From Slackia sp. ZJ119 (GTDB lineage: Bacteria; Actinomycetota; Coriobacteriia; Coriobacteriales; Eggerthellaceae): DNA of 64,000 nucleotides. The notes under the pieces were generated by a model. That model did no database searches. It worked only from the letters and a program-made list of their open reading frames with translations, and was not told where the DNA came from. A program made the translations under genes and the position numbers. Location: contig NZ_JAAKEN010000007.1 of the NCBI RefSeq assembly GCF_011039175.1, positions 1 through 64,000 on the forward strand, written 5' to 3'. This document shows, in pieces, positions 23,021 to 32,282 of this stretch; position 1 is the first letter of the stretch; each line of letters starts with the position of its first letter.

Positions 23021-25078
23021 GTGCAATCCTTTGAACTGATCTTGCTGCTGCTCGGGTCCGTCCTGGTCTCGACGGTGTTTTCGGGCTTCATCCCCCGCGT
23101 GTCGCTGCCGCTCGTGCAGATCGCCATCGGCGCGGTGGTGGCGACGGTGTGGCAAGAGCCGCTTGCCGTGCAGATCGACCCCGAGCTGTTTTTGGTGCTG
23201 TTCATCGCGCCGCTCCTGTTCGAAGAGGCGCGGCAGGCGAACAAGCGGGCGCTGTGGAACGCGAAGGGGGCCATTTTGTCGCTCGCCATCGGGCTTGTCA
23301 TCGTGACGGTGCTCGTGGTGGGATTTTGCCTGAACGCGCTCGTGCCGTCCATCCCGCTTGCGGCGGCCTTCGCGCTGGGCGCGGCGCTCGGGCCGACCGA
23401 CGCGGTGGCCGTGACGGCGCTGTCGAAAGACATCAAGCTTTCCGAGCGCCAGCAGACGCTGCTGTCCGGCGAGGCGCTCATCAACGACGCGTCCGGCGTC
23501 GTGTCGTTCCAATTCGCCATTGCGGCGGCCACGACAGGCGCGTTTTCCCTGGTTGATGCGACGTTCGCGTTTTCGGTCGCCTTCTTCGGCGGCGTTCTCG
23601 TCGGCGTGGCGTGCGGGCTTGTGGCCGTGCTTGTGCTGAAGGCGTTGGCGAACCAGGGCTTCGAGGACACGACCGTGCGCGTGGTCTTCGAGGTGTTCAC
23701 GCCGTTCGTCGTGTTCCTCGCCGCCGAGCACGCGGAGACGAGCGGCATCCTCGCCGTGGTGGCCGCCGGGCTCGTCATGACGTTTTGGCCCGAAAAGCCC
23801 ACGGTTGCCGCCTCTGAGCAGAAGGTGGTCAGCGGGTACGTGTGGGACGTGCTGGTCTATGTCATCAACGGCGTCATCTTCGTGCTGCTCGGCATGGAAC
23901 TGGCGCTGCTCGTGTCTCCCACCTGGGAATTCACCGGCATGTCGCGGCTGCTGCTCATCGGAAGCATCTTTCTGGTCACGTTTATCGTGCTGGCTGTGCG
24001 CTTCGCATGGATCGCCTGCATGGAAGCGGTTCGGAAGGACCCGCAGAAAAACGCGCGGGCCGGCGCGAGCCGGGCGCTGCTGAAAAACGCGCTCGTCGCC
24101 ACGCTTGCCGGCCCGAAAGGCGCCCTCACGCTGTCCATTGCCTTCACGATTCCGTACTTCGTCGGCATCACGGGCAGCGAGGCGTTCGCGCCTTTCCCGC
24201 ACAGAAGCGACCTCATCTTTCTGGCGTCGGGCGTCATCGTCATCACGCTGCTGCTTGCCAACTTCGTGGTGCCCGTGCTGTCTCCGCGTCCCGATTCGGG
24301 GCACGAGGCCCATGTGGCGGCCGACGTCGCCATTCTGCGCAAGGTCATCTGCCAGCTGCGCGACGGCCAGGCGGACAGGCCCGATCCTGCCGTCACCGCC
24401 GTCATCGCCAACTACGAAGAGCGCATCGGGCACCTGATGAGCGACGAGGTCGACTTGCCGACGGTGAAGCGTTTGCGCATGGACGTGCTGGAAGAGGCGA
24501 TCGCGTTCGTCGAGGCCATGGAGGCGTCCGGGGACGTGCCGTCTCCGGACGCCCAGGCCTACGCCGAGCGGCTGGAAAAGGCATGGCGCAAGCTTAACGG
24601 GCGCCACGGCGAGCGGCATGCCCTCAAGCGCGGCCGAAGCCGTGCCCTCTCCGGCTCGTGGGCGCGCATTCGCAAGAAGCTCGGGCTTGCGACGTCTTAC
24701 GACGAAGGATACGAGCATCGCCGCGTGCTCGTGGAAGGCGTTGAGCGCGTGGCCATCGAGTATTTGGAAGGGCTGCCGCGCTGTGAAGACCAGCAGTGCC
24801 GCCAGGCGGTCGTGTACCTGCTGAGCGAGCACCGCATGAACCTGCGCCTGCTCGAGGCCGCCGACGCCGCCGCGCTCGCCCAGAACACGACCGTGGAAAA
24901 CGCCTCGCTCGACACGCCGAAGATAAGGCGGCGCATCGAAGAGGTGGAGGCGGAAGCGCTGCGGCTGGAGCTGGGGCAGATCCGCCGCGCCCAAGAAGCG
25001 GGCGACATCGGGCCGAAGCACGCGGGCCGCCTTCGCGAGCAGGTTTATCTGCTGCAGATGGCGATAGGCGAGGACTAG
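23021..25078 (+). CDS. CPA1 family Na+/H+ antiporter
   Basis: A 685-residue protein. The first 430 residues hold about 12 membrane helices with the CPA1 ion-binding signatures (ALGPTDAVAVTALSKDI and SGEALINDASGVVSF, where the ND pair carries the transport aspartate). The remaining 250 residues form a cytoplasmic helical domain that probably regulates activity. It exchanges Na+ (or K+) for H+ to control pH and salt. The GTG at 23021 follows GAGGAGGAG at good spacing. It lies four bases after murB and three bases before the ABC gene, so the four genes 22072-28650 look like one transcript. Confidence 0.9.
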   Translation: MQSFELILLLLGSVLVSTVFSGFIPRVSLPLVQIAIGAVVATVWQEPLAVQIDPELFLVLFIAPLLFEEARQANKRALWNAKGAILSLAIGLVIVTVLVVGFCLNALVPSIPLAAAFALGAALGPTDAVAVTALSKDIKLSERQQTLLSGEALINDASGVVSFQFAIAAATTGAFSLVDATFAFSVAFFGGVLVGVACGLVAVLVLKALANQGFEDTTVRVVFEVFTPFVVFLAAEHAETSGILAVVAAGLVMTFWPEKPTVAASEQKVVSGYVWDVLVYVINGVIFVLLGMELALLVSPTWEFTGMSRLLLIGSIFLVTFIVLAVRFAWIACMEAVRKDPQKNARAGASRALLKNALVATLAGPKGALTLSIAFTIPYFVGITGSEAFAPFPHRSDLIFLASGVIVITLLLANFVVPVLSPRPDSGHEAHVAADVAILRKVICQLRDGQADRPDPAVTAVIANYEERIGHLMSDEVDLPTVKRLRMDVLEEAIAFVEAMEASGDVPSPDAQAYAERLEKAWRKLNGRHGERHALKRGRSRALSGSWARIRKKLGLATSYDEGYEHRRVLVEGVERVAIEYLEGLPRCEDQQCRQAVVYLLSEHRMNLRLLEAADAAALAQNTTVENASLDTPKIRRRIEEVEAEALRLELGQIRRAQEAGDIGPKHAGRLREQVYLLQMAIGED

Positions 25079-25081
25079 CCA

Positions 25082-26881
25082 ATGGATGCGAGCCGGAAAC
25101 GCGCGGAAGGCGCCGGCGCGATGTTCGACCGCCAGCTGCTGGAGCTGCCGGGCATTCGGCGGGCGTTTTGCGCTGCGGCGGCGTTCGCGGCGGCGCAGGG
25201 GGCGCTCGTCGTCGCGATGGCGTGGTGTCTGGCCCGCGCTTTGACGAACTTGTGGGACGGAGCCGCTTTCGAGGCGCAGACGGGGCTGCTCGCCGGCTTC
25301 GCGGCGGGGTTTCTCGGCGCGGCGGTTGTCCGTGCGGCCCAGGACGCCTGGTTCGCGCGGTGGGCGTCTCGCGTGGCCTCGGCGGTGCGGCGCGAGGCGC
25401 TCGCGGCGGTCTTTTCCGACGGTGCGGCGCTCGTGGACGGGTTCGGCAGCGCTGCGATCACGACGCTTCTGCTCGAAGACGGCGACGTGCTGGAGAAATA
25501 CCTGCGCACCATCGTGCCGCGCATGGGAAACGCCGTGGTCGTCGCCGCGTTCGTCATCGCGGCGCTTTTCGCTTTCGACTGGGTGTCGGGCCTCATCGTG
25601 CTCGTCATGATGCCGGTCATCGGGCTGTACATGGCCCTGCTCGGGTCCATGGCCCGCAAGGCCGCCACGTCGCAGCGGGCCGAATACGAACGGCTTTCCA
25701 ACGCGTTCTCCGACACGATGCGCGGCATCGACACCGTTGCGCGGCTGGGGCTGGTCCGATCGTGGGAGCGCTCGCTCGAAGCGACGAGCGAGAAGTTTCG
25801 CGCGGCCACGATGAAGGTGCTGCGCACGGCGACGCTGTCCGGTTCGGTGCTCGACCTCATATCGACGCTGTCGCTGGCCGCCGTCGCCATCATGCTGGGG
25901 TTTCGCCTGGTCGACGGGTCGGTGACGCTGTTTTGCGCCCTCGCGTCGCTCGTGCTCGTGCCGGAGTGCTTCAAGCCCGTCCGCGCGTTTGCGAGCGATT
26001 TCCACGCTTCGCTCGAAGGGCGAAACGCGCTTGCGGCGCAGCGGCGGCTCATGGACGAGCACCGGAAGGCCGCCCGTCGGCGCCTCGAAGGGGCGCAGCG
26101 CTTCGGCGCGGCGGCTTCGGCGGGCCCGGCAGCGCGGCCTGTCGATTCGACGCCTGGCCTGACGCTTTCGTTCGAGGGCGCGGGCGTCGACCACGACGGG
26201 CGGGCGGCACTTGCCGGATGCACGTTTTCGGTGCGCCAGCCCGAACGCGTCGGCATCGTGGGGGCGAGCGGGGCCGGCAAGTCGACGCTCGCCTCGCTCG
26301 CGGCGGGCTTTCGCGCCCCCGACGCCGGTTCGGCAGCGCTTGCCGGCGCGTGCGCCGAAGGGGCGGACGCCTGGCGGCGCGAGGTGCTCTACCTTCCGCA
26401 GGCCCCGACGCTCTTTCACGGCACGCTGCGCGACAACGTCGCCCTCTACACGCCCGAAGCGGACGACGAGGCGGTGCTTGCGGCAATTCGCGCCGTCGGG
26501 CTCGCGCCGCTCGTCGATGCGCTCGACGGCGGATTGGACGGCGTCATCGGCCAGGGAGGGCGGCAGCTTTCCGGCGGGCAGGCCCAGCGCGTCGCGCTCG
26601 CCCGCGCGTTTTTGGACCGCACCCGCCGCCTGCTCGTGTTCGACGAGCCGACGGCGCATTTGGACGTGGAGACCGAATACGAGCTGAAACAGGCCATGGT
26701 GCCGCTCATGGAAGGGCGGCTCGTGCTGTTCGCGACGCATCGGCTGCACTGGCTTGACGTGCTCGACCGCGTCGTCGTGCTCGCCGCAGGCCGGATCGAG
26801 TTCGACGGAAGCCCGAGCGAGGCTCTGCGGCAGTCACCGACGCTGCGGGCCATGGCATACGGGGAAGGGAGGCGCCCGTGA
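25082..26881 (+). CDS. cydD: ABC exporter permease/ATPase, CydD-like
   Basis: A 599-residue half-transporter: an exporter membrane domain with six helices (residues 20-320), then an ATPase domain. Walker A is GASGAGKST at 394-402, the signature is LSGGQAQRVALARAF, and Walker B is LLVFDEPTAHLD. Sequence features and the overlapping partner match CydD of the CydDC complex, which exports thiols or handles haem and supports cytochrome bd assembly. cydAB is not in the window. It overlaps the partner gene by 4 bases (GTGA). The cydD symbol rests on arrangement and resemblance only. Confidence 0.75.
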   Translation: MDASRKRAEGAGAMFDRQLLELPGIRRAFCAAAAFAAAQGALVVAMAWCLARALTNLWDGAAFEAQTGLLAGFAAGFLGAAVVRAAQDAWFARWASRVASAVRREALAAVFSDGAALVDGFGSAAITTLLLEDGDVLEKYLRTIVPRMGNAVVVAAFVIAALFAFDWVSGLIVLVMMPVIGLYMALLGSMARKAATSQRAEYERLSNAFSDTMRGIDTVARLGLVRSWERSLEATSEKFRAATMKVLRTATLSGSVLDLISTLSLAAVAIMLGFRLVDGSVTLFCALASLVLVPECFKPVRAFASDFHASLEGRNALAAQRRLMDEHRKAARRRLEGAQRFGAAASAGPAARPVDSTPGLTLSFEGAGVDHDGRAALAGCTFSVRQPERVGIVGASGAGKSTLASLAAGFRAPDAGSAALAGACAEGADAWRREVLYLPQAPTLFHGTLRDNVALYTPEADDEAVLAAIRAVGLAPLVDALDGGLDGVIGQGGRQLSGGQAQRVALARAFLDRTRRLLVFDEPTAHLDVETEYELKQAMVPLMEGRLVLFATHRLHWLDVLDRVVVLAAGRIEFDGSPSEALRQSPTLRAMAYGEGRRP

Positions 26882-28650
26882 AAGACCTCATCGCCCTTCT
26901 GCGCACCGACGCATGGGTCATGCCGCTTTTCCGCAGCTACCGAAAGCCTCTCGTGCTGGCGCTTGTCCTGGGCTTTCTCATGTTCGTCTTCGCCTCGGCG
27001 CTCATGTTCACGTCGGGCTACCTCATCAGCGCCAGCGCGGTCGTCGCCACCGTGCTGGCGCTGCACCTGCCGCTCATCTTGGTGCGCGTGTTCGGCATCG
27101 GGCGGCCGATCCTGAACTACCTGGAGCGCCTGGAAAGCCACGACTGGGTGCTGCGCATGACCTCGAAGCTGCGCGTGCGCCTGTACCGGGCCGTCGCGCC
27201 CGACGCCGTGCGCCTGCGGGCGAGCCGGCGGACCGGCGAGCTTTTGGGCCTGCTCGCCGACGACGTGGCGCACGTGCAGGACCTGTACCTGCGCACGCTG
27301 TTCCCGATGACGGTGTCGGCGCTTCTGTATTTGGCAGGCGCCGTCTGCCTGGGCTTTTTCTCGCCGATGCTTTTGTGCGCATGGGCGCTGGCGCTCGGGG
27401 CGGTGCTCGTGGTGCTTCCGTGCGCGTCCGTTGCCGTGGTCGGCCCGCGCGAGCGTCTGGTGAAGCGTGCGACCGACGAGCTGTACGCCGACCTGTCTGA
27501 AGACGTGGCCGGCGCGAACGACTGGATCTACGCCGGACGCGAGGCGGAGCGCAGGGAAAAGGCCGAAGAGCGGCTCGAGCGCCGCGCGAAGTTGCGAGAG
27601 GCCATCGACGCGTTCGACCGTGCGCGAGACGTGGCGGCGCAGGCGTGCTTCCTCGTCGTGATCCTCTCGCTCGTCGCATGGGCGGCCGCTGCGTTCGGGG
27701 GTGCCGAGCGCACAGGGACCGACGCCGTGAATTGGATAGCCGCCTTCTCGCTGGCGTTCTTCCCGCTCATGGACGCGTTCACAGTCGTGCCGCCGGCGGC
27801 CGAGCGAGGGCTTGCGAGCCTTGATGCCGTCCGCCGTCTGAACGCCCTGGACGCAGGCGCCGCCGCGCGGCCTGCGCCGCCGGCGGCGCCTGCGCGTCTG
27901 CCGCGTCCGCCCTACGACATCGTGTTCGACGACGTGGCGTTTTCCTACGGCCCTGGCGAGCCGCAGGTGCTGCGCGGACTGACGTGCGCGATACCGTTCG
28001 GCCAGAAAGTCGCGCTGCTTGGGCGCAGCGGCGAGGGCAAGTCGACCCTCGTCGCTCTTTTGCGCGGCGACTTCGCGGCAAGCGCCGGGTCGGTGACGGT
28101 GGGCGGCGCCTCGCTTGCAGGCGCCGGCGACGCGGCGGCCCGCTTCGTGAGCGTCGTTTCCCAAGACGCCCACGTGTTCGACCTCTCCATCGGCGAAAAC
28201 GTGCGGCTCGGACGTCCGGACGCGACCGACGAGGACGTCTGGCAAGCGCTTTTTCGCGTGCGGCTCGCCGAGCACGTGCGCAGCCTGCCCAAGGGGCTGG
28301 CGACGTTGGTGGGAGAGGGGGGATGCCGTCTCTCCGGCGGCCAGCGCCACCGGCTCGCCGTGGCCCGGGTGCTCGTGGCCGGCTCGCCCGTGGTCGTGCT
28401 GGACGAGCCGTTCGCAGGCCTCGACCCGACGACCGAGCGCGACGTTTTGGCGCTTGTCGCAGACGCGCTGGCCGACAAGACGGTCGTGCTCGTCACCCAT
28501 CATCTGGCAGGAGTCTCAGCCTTCGACCGCGTCATGTTCTTGGAAGGAGGCCGCGTGGTCCTCGACGGCGCTCCGCAGGACCTTTTCGCCGAAAGCGAGC
28601 GCTACCGGCGCCTCTACGAGCTCGACAACCCCTTCGAAACGTGCTGCTGA
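26878..28650 (+). CDS. cydC: ABC exporter permease/ATPase, CydC-like
   Basis: A 590-residue partner half-transporter with six N-terminal membrane helices, beginning with a CydC-like block MFTSGYLISASA and RPILNYLERLESHDWVLR. Its ATPase domain has Walker A GRSGEGKST at 382-390, signature LSGGQRHRLAVARVL and Walker B VVVLDEPFAGLD. It probably forms a heterodimer with the preceding protein. The start GTG overlaps the upstream TGA, so the two subunits are translationally coupled. A promoter for rpsP follows about 75 bases after the stop codon. Confidence 0.78.
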   Translation: MKDLIALLRTDAWVMPLFRSYRKPLVLALVLGFLMFVFASALMFTSGYLISASAVVATVLALHLPLILVRVFGIGRPILNYLERLESHDWVLRMTSKLRVRLYRAVAPDAVRLRASRRTGELLGLLADDVAHVQDLYLRTLFPMTVSALLYLAGAVCLGFFSPMLLCAWALALGAVLVVLPCASVAVVGPRERLVKRATDELYADLSEDVAGANDWIYAGREAERREKAEERLERRAKLREAIDAFDRARDVAAQACFLVVILSLVAWAAAAFGGAERTGTDAVNWIAAFSLAFFPLMDAFTVVPPAAERGLASLDAVRRLNALDAGAAARPAPPAAPARLPRPPYDIVFDDVAFSYGPGEPQVLRGLTCAIPFGQKVALLGRSGEGKSTLVALLRGDFAASAGSVTVGGASLAGAGDAAARFVSVVSQDAHVFDLSIGENVRLGRPDATDEDVWQALFRVRLAEHVRSLPKGLATLVGEGGCRLSGGQRHRLAVARVLVAGSPVVVLDEPFAGLDPTTERDVLALVADALADKTVVLVTHHLAGVSAFDRVMFLEGGRVVLDGAPQDLFAESERYRRLYELDNPFETCC

Positions 28651-28725
28651 CGGATGGCGGAACAGGCAAGATGTGGTTAATCTATGCAGACGCCGGCGCG
28701 AAAAGCCGCTCGCCGCACCCGCCGC

Positions 28726-28754
28726 TTGCGCGGCGTTGCCGGGAGTCGTAATAT
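28726..28754 (+). promoter_or_regulatory. Promoter of the rpsP operon
   Basis: TTGCGC (28726-28731) and TAATAT (28749-28754) are spaced by exactly 17 bases. Transcription would start near 28761, giving a leader of about 70 bases before rpsP. Confidence 0.65.
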
Positions 28755-28829
28755 AAGCAACTGCTGTTTTGCTGCGCTTTGCACAAGCGCACGAGTATCA
28801 CAAGAGAAGCTACAAAGGAGTTTATCTTC

Positions 28830-29078
28830 ATGGTTAAGATTCGCCTCGCTCGCCATGGTGCCAAGAAGCGCCCGTACTACCGCGTCATCGTCGCCAATTC
28901 CCGCAGCCCTCGTGACGGCCGCTTCATCGACGAGGTGGGCCGCTACAATCCCTGCGTCGAGCCGGCCATGGTGCAGCTCGATCTTGACAAGGTTGACGAG
29001 TGGCTTGCCAAGGGTGCCCAGCCCACCGACACTGTTGCTGCGCTCATCAAGCAGGCTCGTGAGAACGCGACTGCGTAA
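28830..29078 (+). CDS. rpsP: 30S ribosomal protein S16
   Basis: An 82-residue S16, beginning [20 protein letters not shown] with [18 protein letters not shown], all canonical. S16 is needed for 30S assembly. The start ATG 28830 has AAGGAG nine bases upstream; an in-frame upstream ATG at 28779 is not conserved. Its stop overlaps the start of khpA by one base. Confidence 0.97.
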   Translation: MVKIRLARHGAKKRPYYRVIVANSRSPRDGRFIDEVGRYNPCVEPAMVQLDLDKVDEWLAKGAQPTDTVAALIKQARENATA

Positions 29079-29332
29079 TGGCCGATCAACTGGAAAACAT
29101 CCAGGGGCTCGTCGAGTCCGTCGTTCGACCGCTCGTCGACTTTGAAGACGACCTGAGCATCGACGCCGTGGAAGAAGCCGACGGCTCGATCTTGGTCGAG
29201 CTGCGCGTCAACGAAGAGGACGCCGGCAAGGTCATTGGGCGTCAAGGGCGCGTCATCAAGTCCATTCGGACGCTCGCCCGCGCGGCGGCGTCGAGCACGA
29301 ACACCCATGTCGAGGTGGAGTTGCTCGATTAA
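29078..29332 (+). CDS. khpA: KH-domain RNA-binding protein KhpA
   Basis: An 84-residue single KH domain with the nucleic-acid-binding GKVIGRQGRVIKSIRTL loop (GxxG as GRQG). KhpA proteins bind RNA, often with KhpB/Jag, and affect cell division and sRNA function in Gram-positives. The order rpsP-khpA-rimM-trmD is the conserved arrangement. It abuts rimM directly. Confidence 0.93.
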   Translation: MADQLENIQGLVESVVRPLVDFEDDLSIDAVEEADGSILVELRVNEEDAGKVIGRQGRVIKSIRTLARAAASSTNTHVEVELLD

Positions 29333-29854
29333 ATGGGCCGTTGGGTGCGCATAGGCCGACTTTCCAAAGCAAAAGGAAAAAAGGGAGACCTCGAGGTGCG
29401 AGCCTCGGCAGGTCTTCCTTTTTTGTTCTCTGAAGGCCAGACGGTGCATTTCGTGCCGCCGCGTCTGGAAGCGCCGCGCCAGGCCCGCGTCGTGCGCGTG
29501 GCCCAGACCGGTCCCGATAGCGCCGTCGTGTCGTTCGACCTGGTGTCGACCTGGGAAGACGCTCTTGAGCTGGAGGGCTGCTGCTGTTTGGCGGCCCGCG
29601 CCGACCTGCCCGGCGAGGCGCTGGCGGCGACGGAGGGAAGCCTTGTGGGCTATGCGGTGGTCGACGCGGAGGCGGGACGCGTCGGCGTGATAGAAGGCTT
29701 CGTGGAAAACCCCGCCCATCCGCTTGCGGCGGTCGTGCCGGCCGGCGGCGGCGACGCGCTGCTCGTGCCGTGGGTCGACGACTTTTTGGCGTCGATTGAT
29801 GACGAGACGCGCACCGTGTTCGTGCGCCTGCCGCGCGGCCTTGTCGACCTGTAG
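29333..29854 (+). CDS. rimM: Ribosome maturation factor RimM
   Basis: A 173-residue RimM: an N-terminal beta-barrel (WVRIGRLSKAKGKKGDLEVR, where GxxGxxGE-like features are modified) and a C-terminal PRC-barrel ending in LLVPWVDDFLASIDDETRTV. It binds S19 and helps mature the 30S head and 16S rRNA. It starts at the base after the khpA stop codon. The N-terminal loop reads AKGKKGD where most family members have a hydrophobic residue, a mild divergence. Confidence 0.92.
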   Translation: MGRWVRIGRLSKAKGKKGDLEVRASAGLPFLFSEGQTVHFVPPRLEAPRQARVVRVAQTGPDSAVVSFDLVSTWEDALELEGCCCLAARADLPGEALAATEGSLVGYAVVDAEAGRVGVIEGFVENPAHPLAAVVPAGGGDALLVPWVDDFLASIDDETRTVFVRLPRGLVDL

Positions 29855-29863
29855 GGAGCGCCC

Positions 29864-30604
29864 GTGCTGATAGAGACGCTTTCCACGTTCCCCAACATGT
29901 ACGACTCGGTCATGGGGACGTCCATCATGAAGCGGGCCCAAGACAAGGGCGCCCTTCAGTTTCGCGCCTACGACCTGCGCGATTGGACGCATGACCGCCA
30001 TCGCACCACCGACGACGACCCCTACGGGGGCGGCCACGGCCTCGTCATGAAGTGCGAGCCCATCTTCGAGGCCTACGAGGCCATCACGCTCGACGCGGCG
30101 CTTCCCAAGCCTACGACGGTCTTTTTGTCGCCGTGCGGGCGGTCCTTCGACGACGCGCTGGCGACCGAGCTTTCTCAAAGCGAGCGGCTGCTGTTCGTCT
30201 GCGGCCATTACGAAGGCATCGACGAGCGGGCCTATGCGCTGGCCGACGTCACGGTGTCGCTGGGGGACTACGTGCTGACGAGCGGGGAGCTGGCGTCGAT
30301 GGTCGTCATCGACGCGGTCGTGCGCAAGATCCCCGGCGTGCTGGGGGCCGAGCTGGGGGCCGTCGAGGAAAGCTTCGCCGGCGGGCTGCTCGAATACCCG
30401 CAATACACGCGCCCGGCCAGCTTTCGGGGCTCGGGCGTCCCGGACGTGCTGCTGTCCGGCAACCATGCGGCCATCGCCCGGTGGCGCCGCGAGCAAAGCC
30501 TTGCCCGCACGGCCGAGCTGCGCCCCGACCTGCTGGAGCGGGCCGATCTGGACGAGGCCGATCGAAGGTTTTTGCGGAATTTCCTCGAAAGCCCACACGC
30601 CTGA
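29864..30604 (+). CDS. trmD: tRNA (guanine-N1-)-methyltransferase
   Basis: A 246-residue SPOUT (knotted) methyltransferase that methylates G37 of tRNAs next to the anticodon and prevents +1 frameshifting. Signatures are DPYGGGHGLVMKCEPIFEA, FVCGHYEGIDERAYA and SLGDYVLTSGELASMVVIDA, which form the AdoMet-binding knot. The GTG start at 29864 follows GGGAG. rplS, which usually comes next in this operon, is absent; lepB follows instead. Confidence 0.95.
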   Translation: MLIETLSTFPNMYDSVMGTSIMKRAQDKGALQFRAYDLRDWTHDRHRTTDDDPYGGGHGLVMKCEPIFEAYEAITLDAALPKPTTVFLSPCGRSFDDALATELSQSERLLFVCGHYEGIDERAYALADVTVSLGDYVLTSGELASMVVIDAVVRKIPGVLGAELGAVEESFAGGLLEYPQYTRPASFRGSGVPDVLLSGNHAAIARWRREQSLARTAELRPDLLERADLDEADRRFLRNFLESPHA

Positions 30605-30663
30605 CCTCGCTTGGGTATCATAAGGTTTCCGCTGTACGAAGACGGGGGCGCATGCCCTGAAAC

Positions 30664-31257
30664 ATGCCTCGTTGGAAGGTCGATGACTCCATGGAACCAG
30701 AACAGCCCGTAGAAAGCGCCCGGCCAGGCATCATTCGGACGTTCGTGAACATCGTCGTCATGGTCGCCTTCGTCTTCGGTCTGTCGTGGCTTTTGCGCGT
30801 CTACGTGTTCCAGGCTTTCGAGATCCCCTCCGCATCGATGGAAACCACCATCATGACCGGCGACATGGTGTTCGCCGAGAAGATGAGCTATTACTTCCGC
30901 GAGCCGGCGCCCGGCGACATCGTCACGTTCGAAGACCCTGAAATACCCGGCCGCATCCTCATCAAGCGCTGCATCGCCGGCGGCGGGTCGGTCGTGGACA
31001 TCAACGACGCCGACGGGCTGGTGTATGTGGACGGGGTGCCGCTCGACGAGCCCTACACCAACGGCAAGCCGTCCTACACGCTGCCCGGCGGCGTGACGTT
31101 TCCCTACACGGTTCCCGAAGACTCCATCTGGGTCATGGGGGACAACCGCACGAATTCCCAGGACTCGCGCTACTTCGGCGCCATTCCATGCGATTCGGTC
31201 ACCGGTCACGGCATGGTCGTGTACTGGCCGCTCGACAGCATTCGCCTGCTGGAATAA
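30664..31257 (+). CDS. lepB: Type I signal peptidase
   Basis: A 197-residue serine-lysine protease that removes signal peptides at the outer face of the membrane. One N-terminal membrane anchor (about 28-48) is followed by box B PSASMETT with nucleophile S58, box D with the general base K101 in RILIKRCIAGGG, and box E GDNRTNSQDSRYFG. The length fits the Gram-positive single-anchor type. The start is uncertain: ATG 30664 has only a distant GGGGGCG, while ATG 30691 (MEPEQPVES) has GGAAGG 11 bases away. A TATCAT box at 30616-30621 may be its -10. Confidence 0.93.
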   Translation: MPRWKVDDSMEPEQPVESARPGIIRTFVNIVVMVAFVFGLSWLLRVYVFQAFEIPSASMETTIMTGDMVFAEKMSYYFREPAPGDIVTFEDPEIPGRILIKRCIAGGGSVVDINDADGLVYVDGVPLDEPYTNGKPSYTLPGGVTFPYTVPEDSIWVMGDNRTNSQDSRYFGAIPCDSVTGHGMVVYWPLDSIRLLE

Positions 31258-31322
31258 CCTGAAACCTTTCGCGCCGACGTGCGCACATGAGGGTCGGACT
31301 CGGATACGGAACAAGGAGATCT

Positions 31323-32282
31323 ATGGACACTGAAACTGCATCGGCAACGCAGGAGGCGCCGGCGCTGCCGCCGACGTTCCAAGACGTCATGATGAACCTG
31401 CAGCGGTACTGGTCGAGCGTGGGATGCGTGGTCTTGCAGCCCTACGACAACGAGGTCGGCGCCGGCACGAACGCGCCCGCCACCACGCTGCGCTCGCTCG
31501 GGCCGGACACGTGGCGCACCTGCTACGTGCAGGGCTGCCGCCGCCCCACCGACGGCCGTTACGGCGAAAACCCCAACCGCACGCAGTTCTACTACCAGTT
31601 TCAGGTGCTCATGAAGCCCTCGCCCGACAACATCCAGGAGCTTTACCTGGGCAGCCTGCGTGCCATCGGGATCGACGTGGACGCCCACGACGTGCGCTTC
31701 GTCGAAGACGACTGGGAATCTCCCACGCTCGGCGCGTGGGGCTTGGGCTGGGAAGTGTGGATCGACGGCATGGAGGTCACGCAGTTCACCTACTTCCAGC
31801 AGGTCGGCGGCTTCGAGTGCGACCCGGTGCCGGTGGAGATCGCCTACGGCCTCGAGCGCCTGACGATGTACATCCAAGGCGTCGATTCCATGTTCGACAT
31901 CGTGTGGAGCCGCGGCGACGACGGCGTCACGTTCACCTACGGCGACGTGTACCTGGAAAACGAGAAGCAGTACTCGGCGTTCAACTTCGAAGTGGCCGAC
32001 ACCGACTTCCTCTTCCAGGAATTCAACGACCGCGAGGCCGAATGCGGCCGCACGCTGGCCGCAGGGCTGCCGCTGCCCGCCTACGACAGCGTGTTGAAGT
32101 GCTGCCACGCCTTCAACCTGCTTGACGCCCGCGGCGTCATCTCGGCCACCGAGCGCATGGCCTACATCCTGCGCGTCCGCACGCTCGCCAAGGCGTGCTG
32201 CGCGTCGTACATGAAGCACGTGGTGGGGATGGACGTTCCCGCCGACCAGCTCGTTTTCGAGAATGGAGCAGAACATGAGTAA
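31323..32282 (+). CDS. glyQ: Glycyl-tRNA synthetase alpha subunit
   Basis: A 319-residue class II synthetase subunit with [36 protein letters not shown] and the motif 2 region [20 protein letters not shown]. It forms the alpha2beta2 enzyme that charges tRNA-Gly. The ATG at 31323 follows AAGGAG. The stop codon overlaps the start of glyS by 8 bases, giving coupled synthesis. Most actinobacteria outside Coriobacteriia instead use the single-chain GlyRS, so this is a useful lineage hint (inference). Confidence 0.96.
   Translation: MDTETASATQEAPALPPTFQDVMMNLQRYWSSVGCVVLQPYDNEVGAGTNAPATTLRSLGPDTWRTCYVQGCRRPTDGRYGENPNRTQFYYQFQVLMKPSPDNIQELYLGSLRAIGIDVDAHDVRFVEDDWESPTLGAWGLGWEVWIDGMEVTQFTYFQQVGGFECDPVPVEIAYGLERLTMYIQGVDSMFDIVWSRGDDGVTFTYGDVYLENEKQYSAFNFEVADTDFLFQEFNDREAECGRTLAAGLPLPAYDSVLKCCHAFNLLDARGVISATERMAYILRVRTLAKACCASYMKHVVGMDVPADQLVFENGAEHE

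Noticed and set aside
22928-26749. Very long minus-strand open frame (1273 codons) opposite murB, the antiporter and cydD
   Set aside because: It is an artefact of high GC: a frame opposite real genes with strong motifs. Its translation is Arg/His/Gly-rich with no domain.
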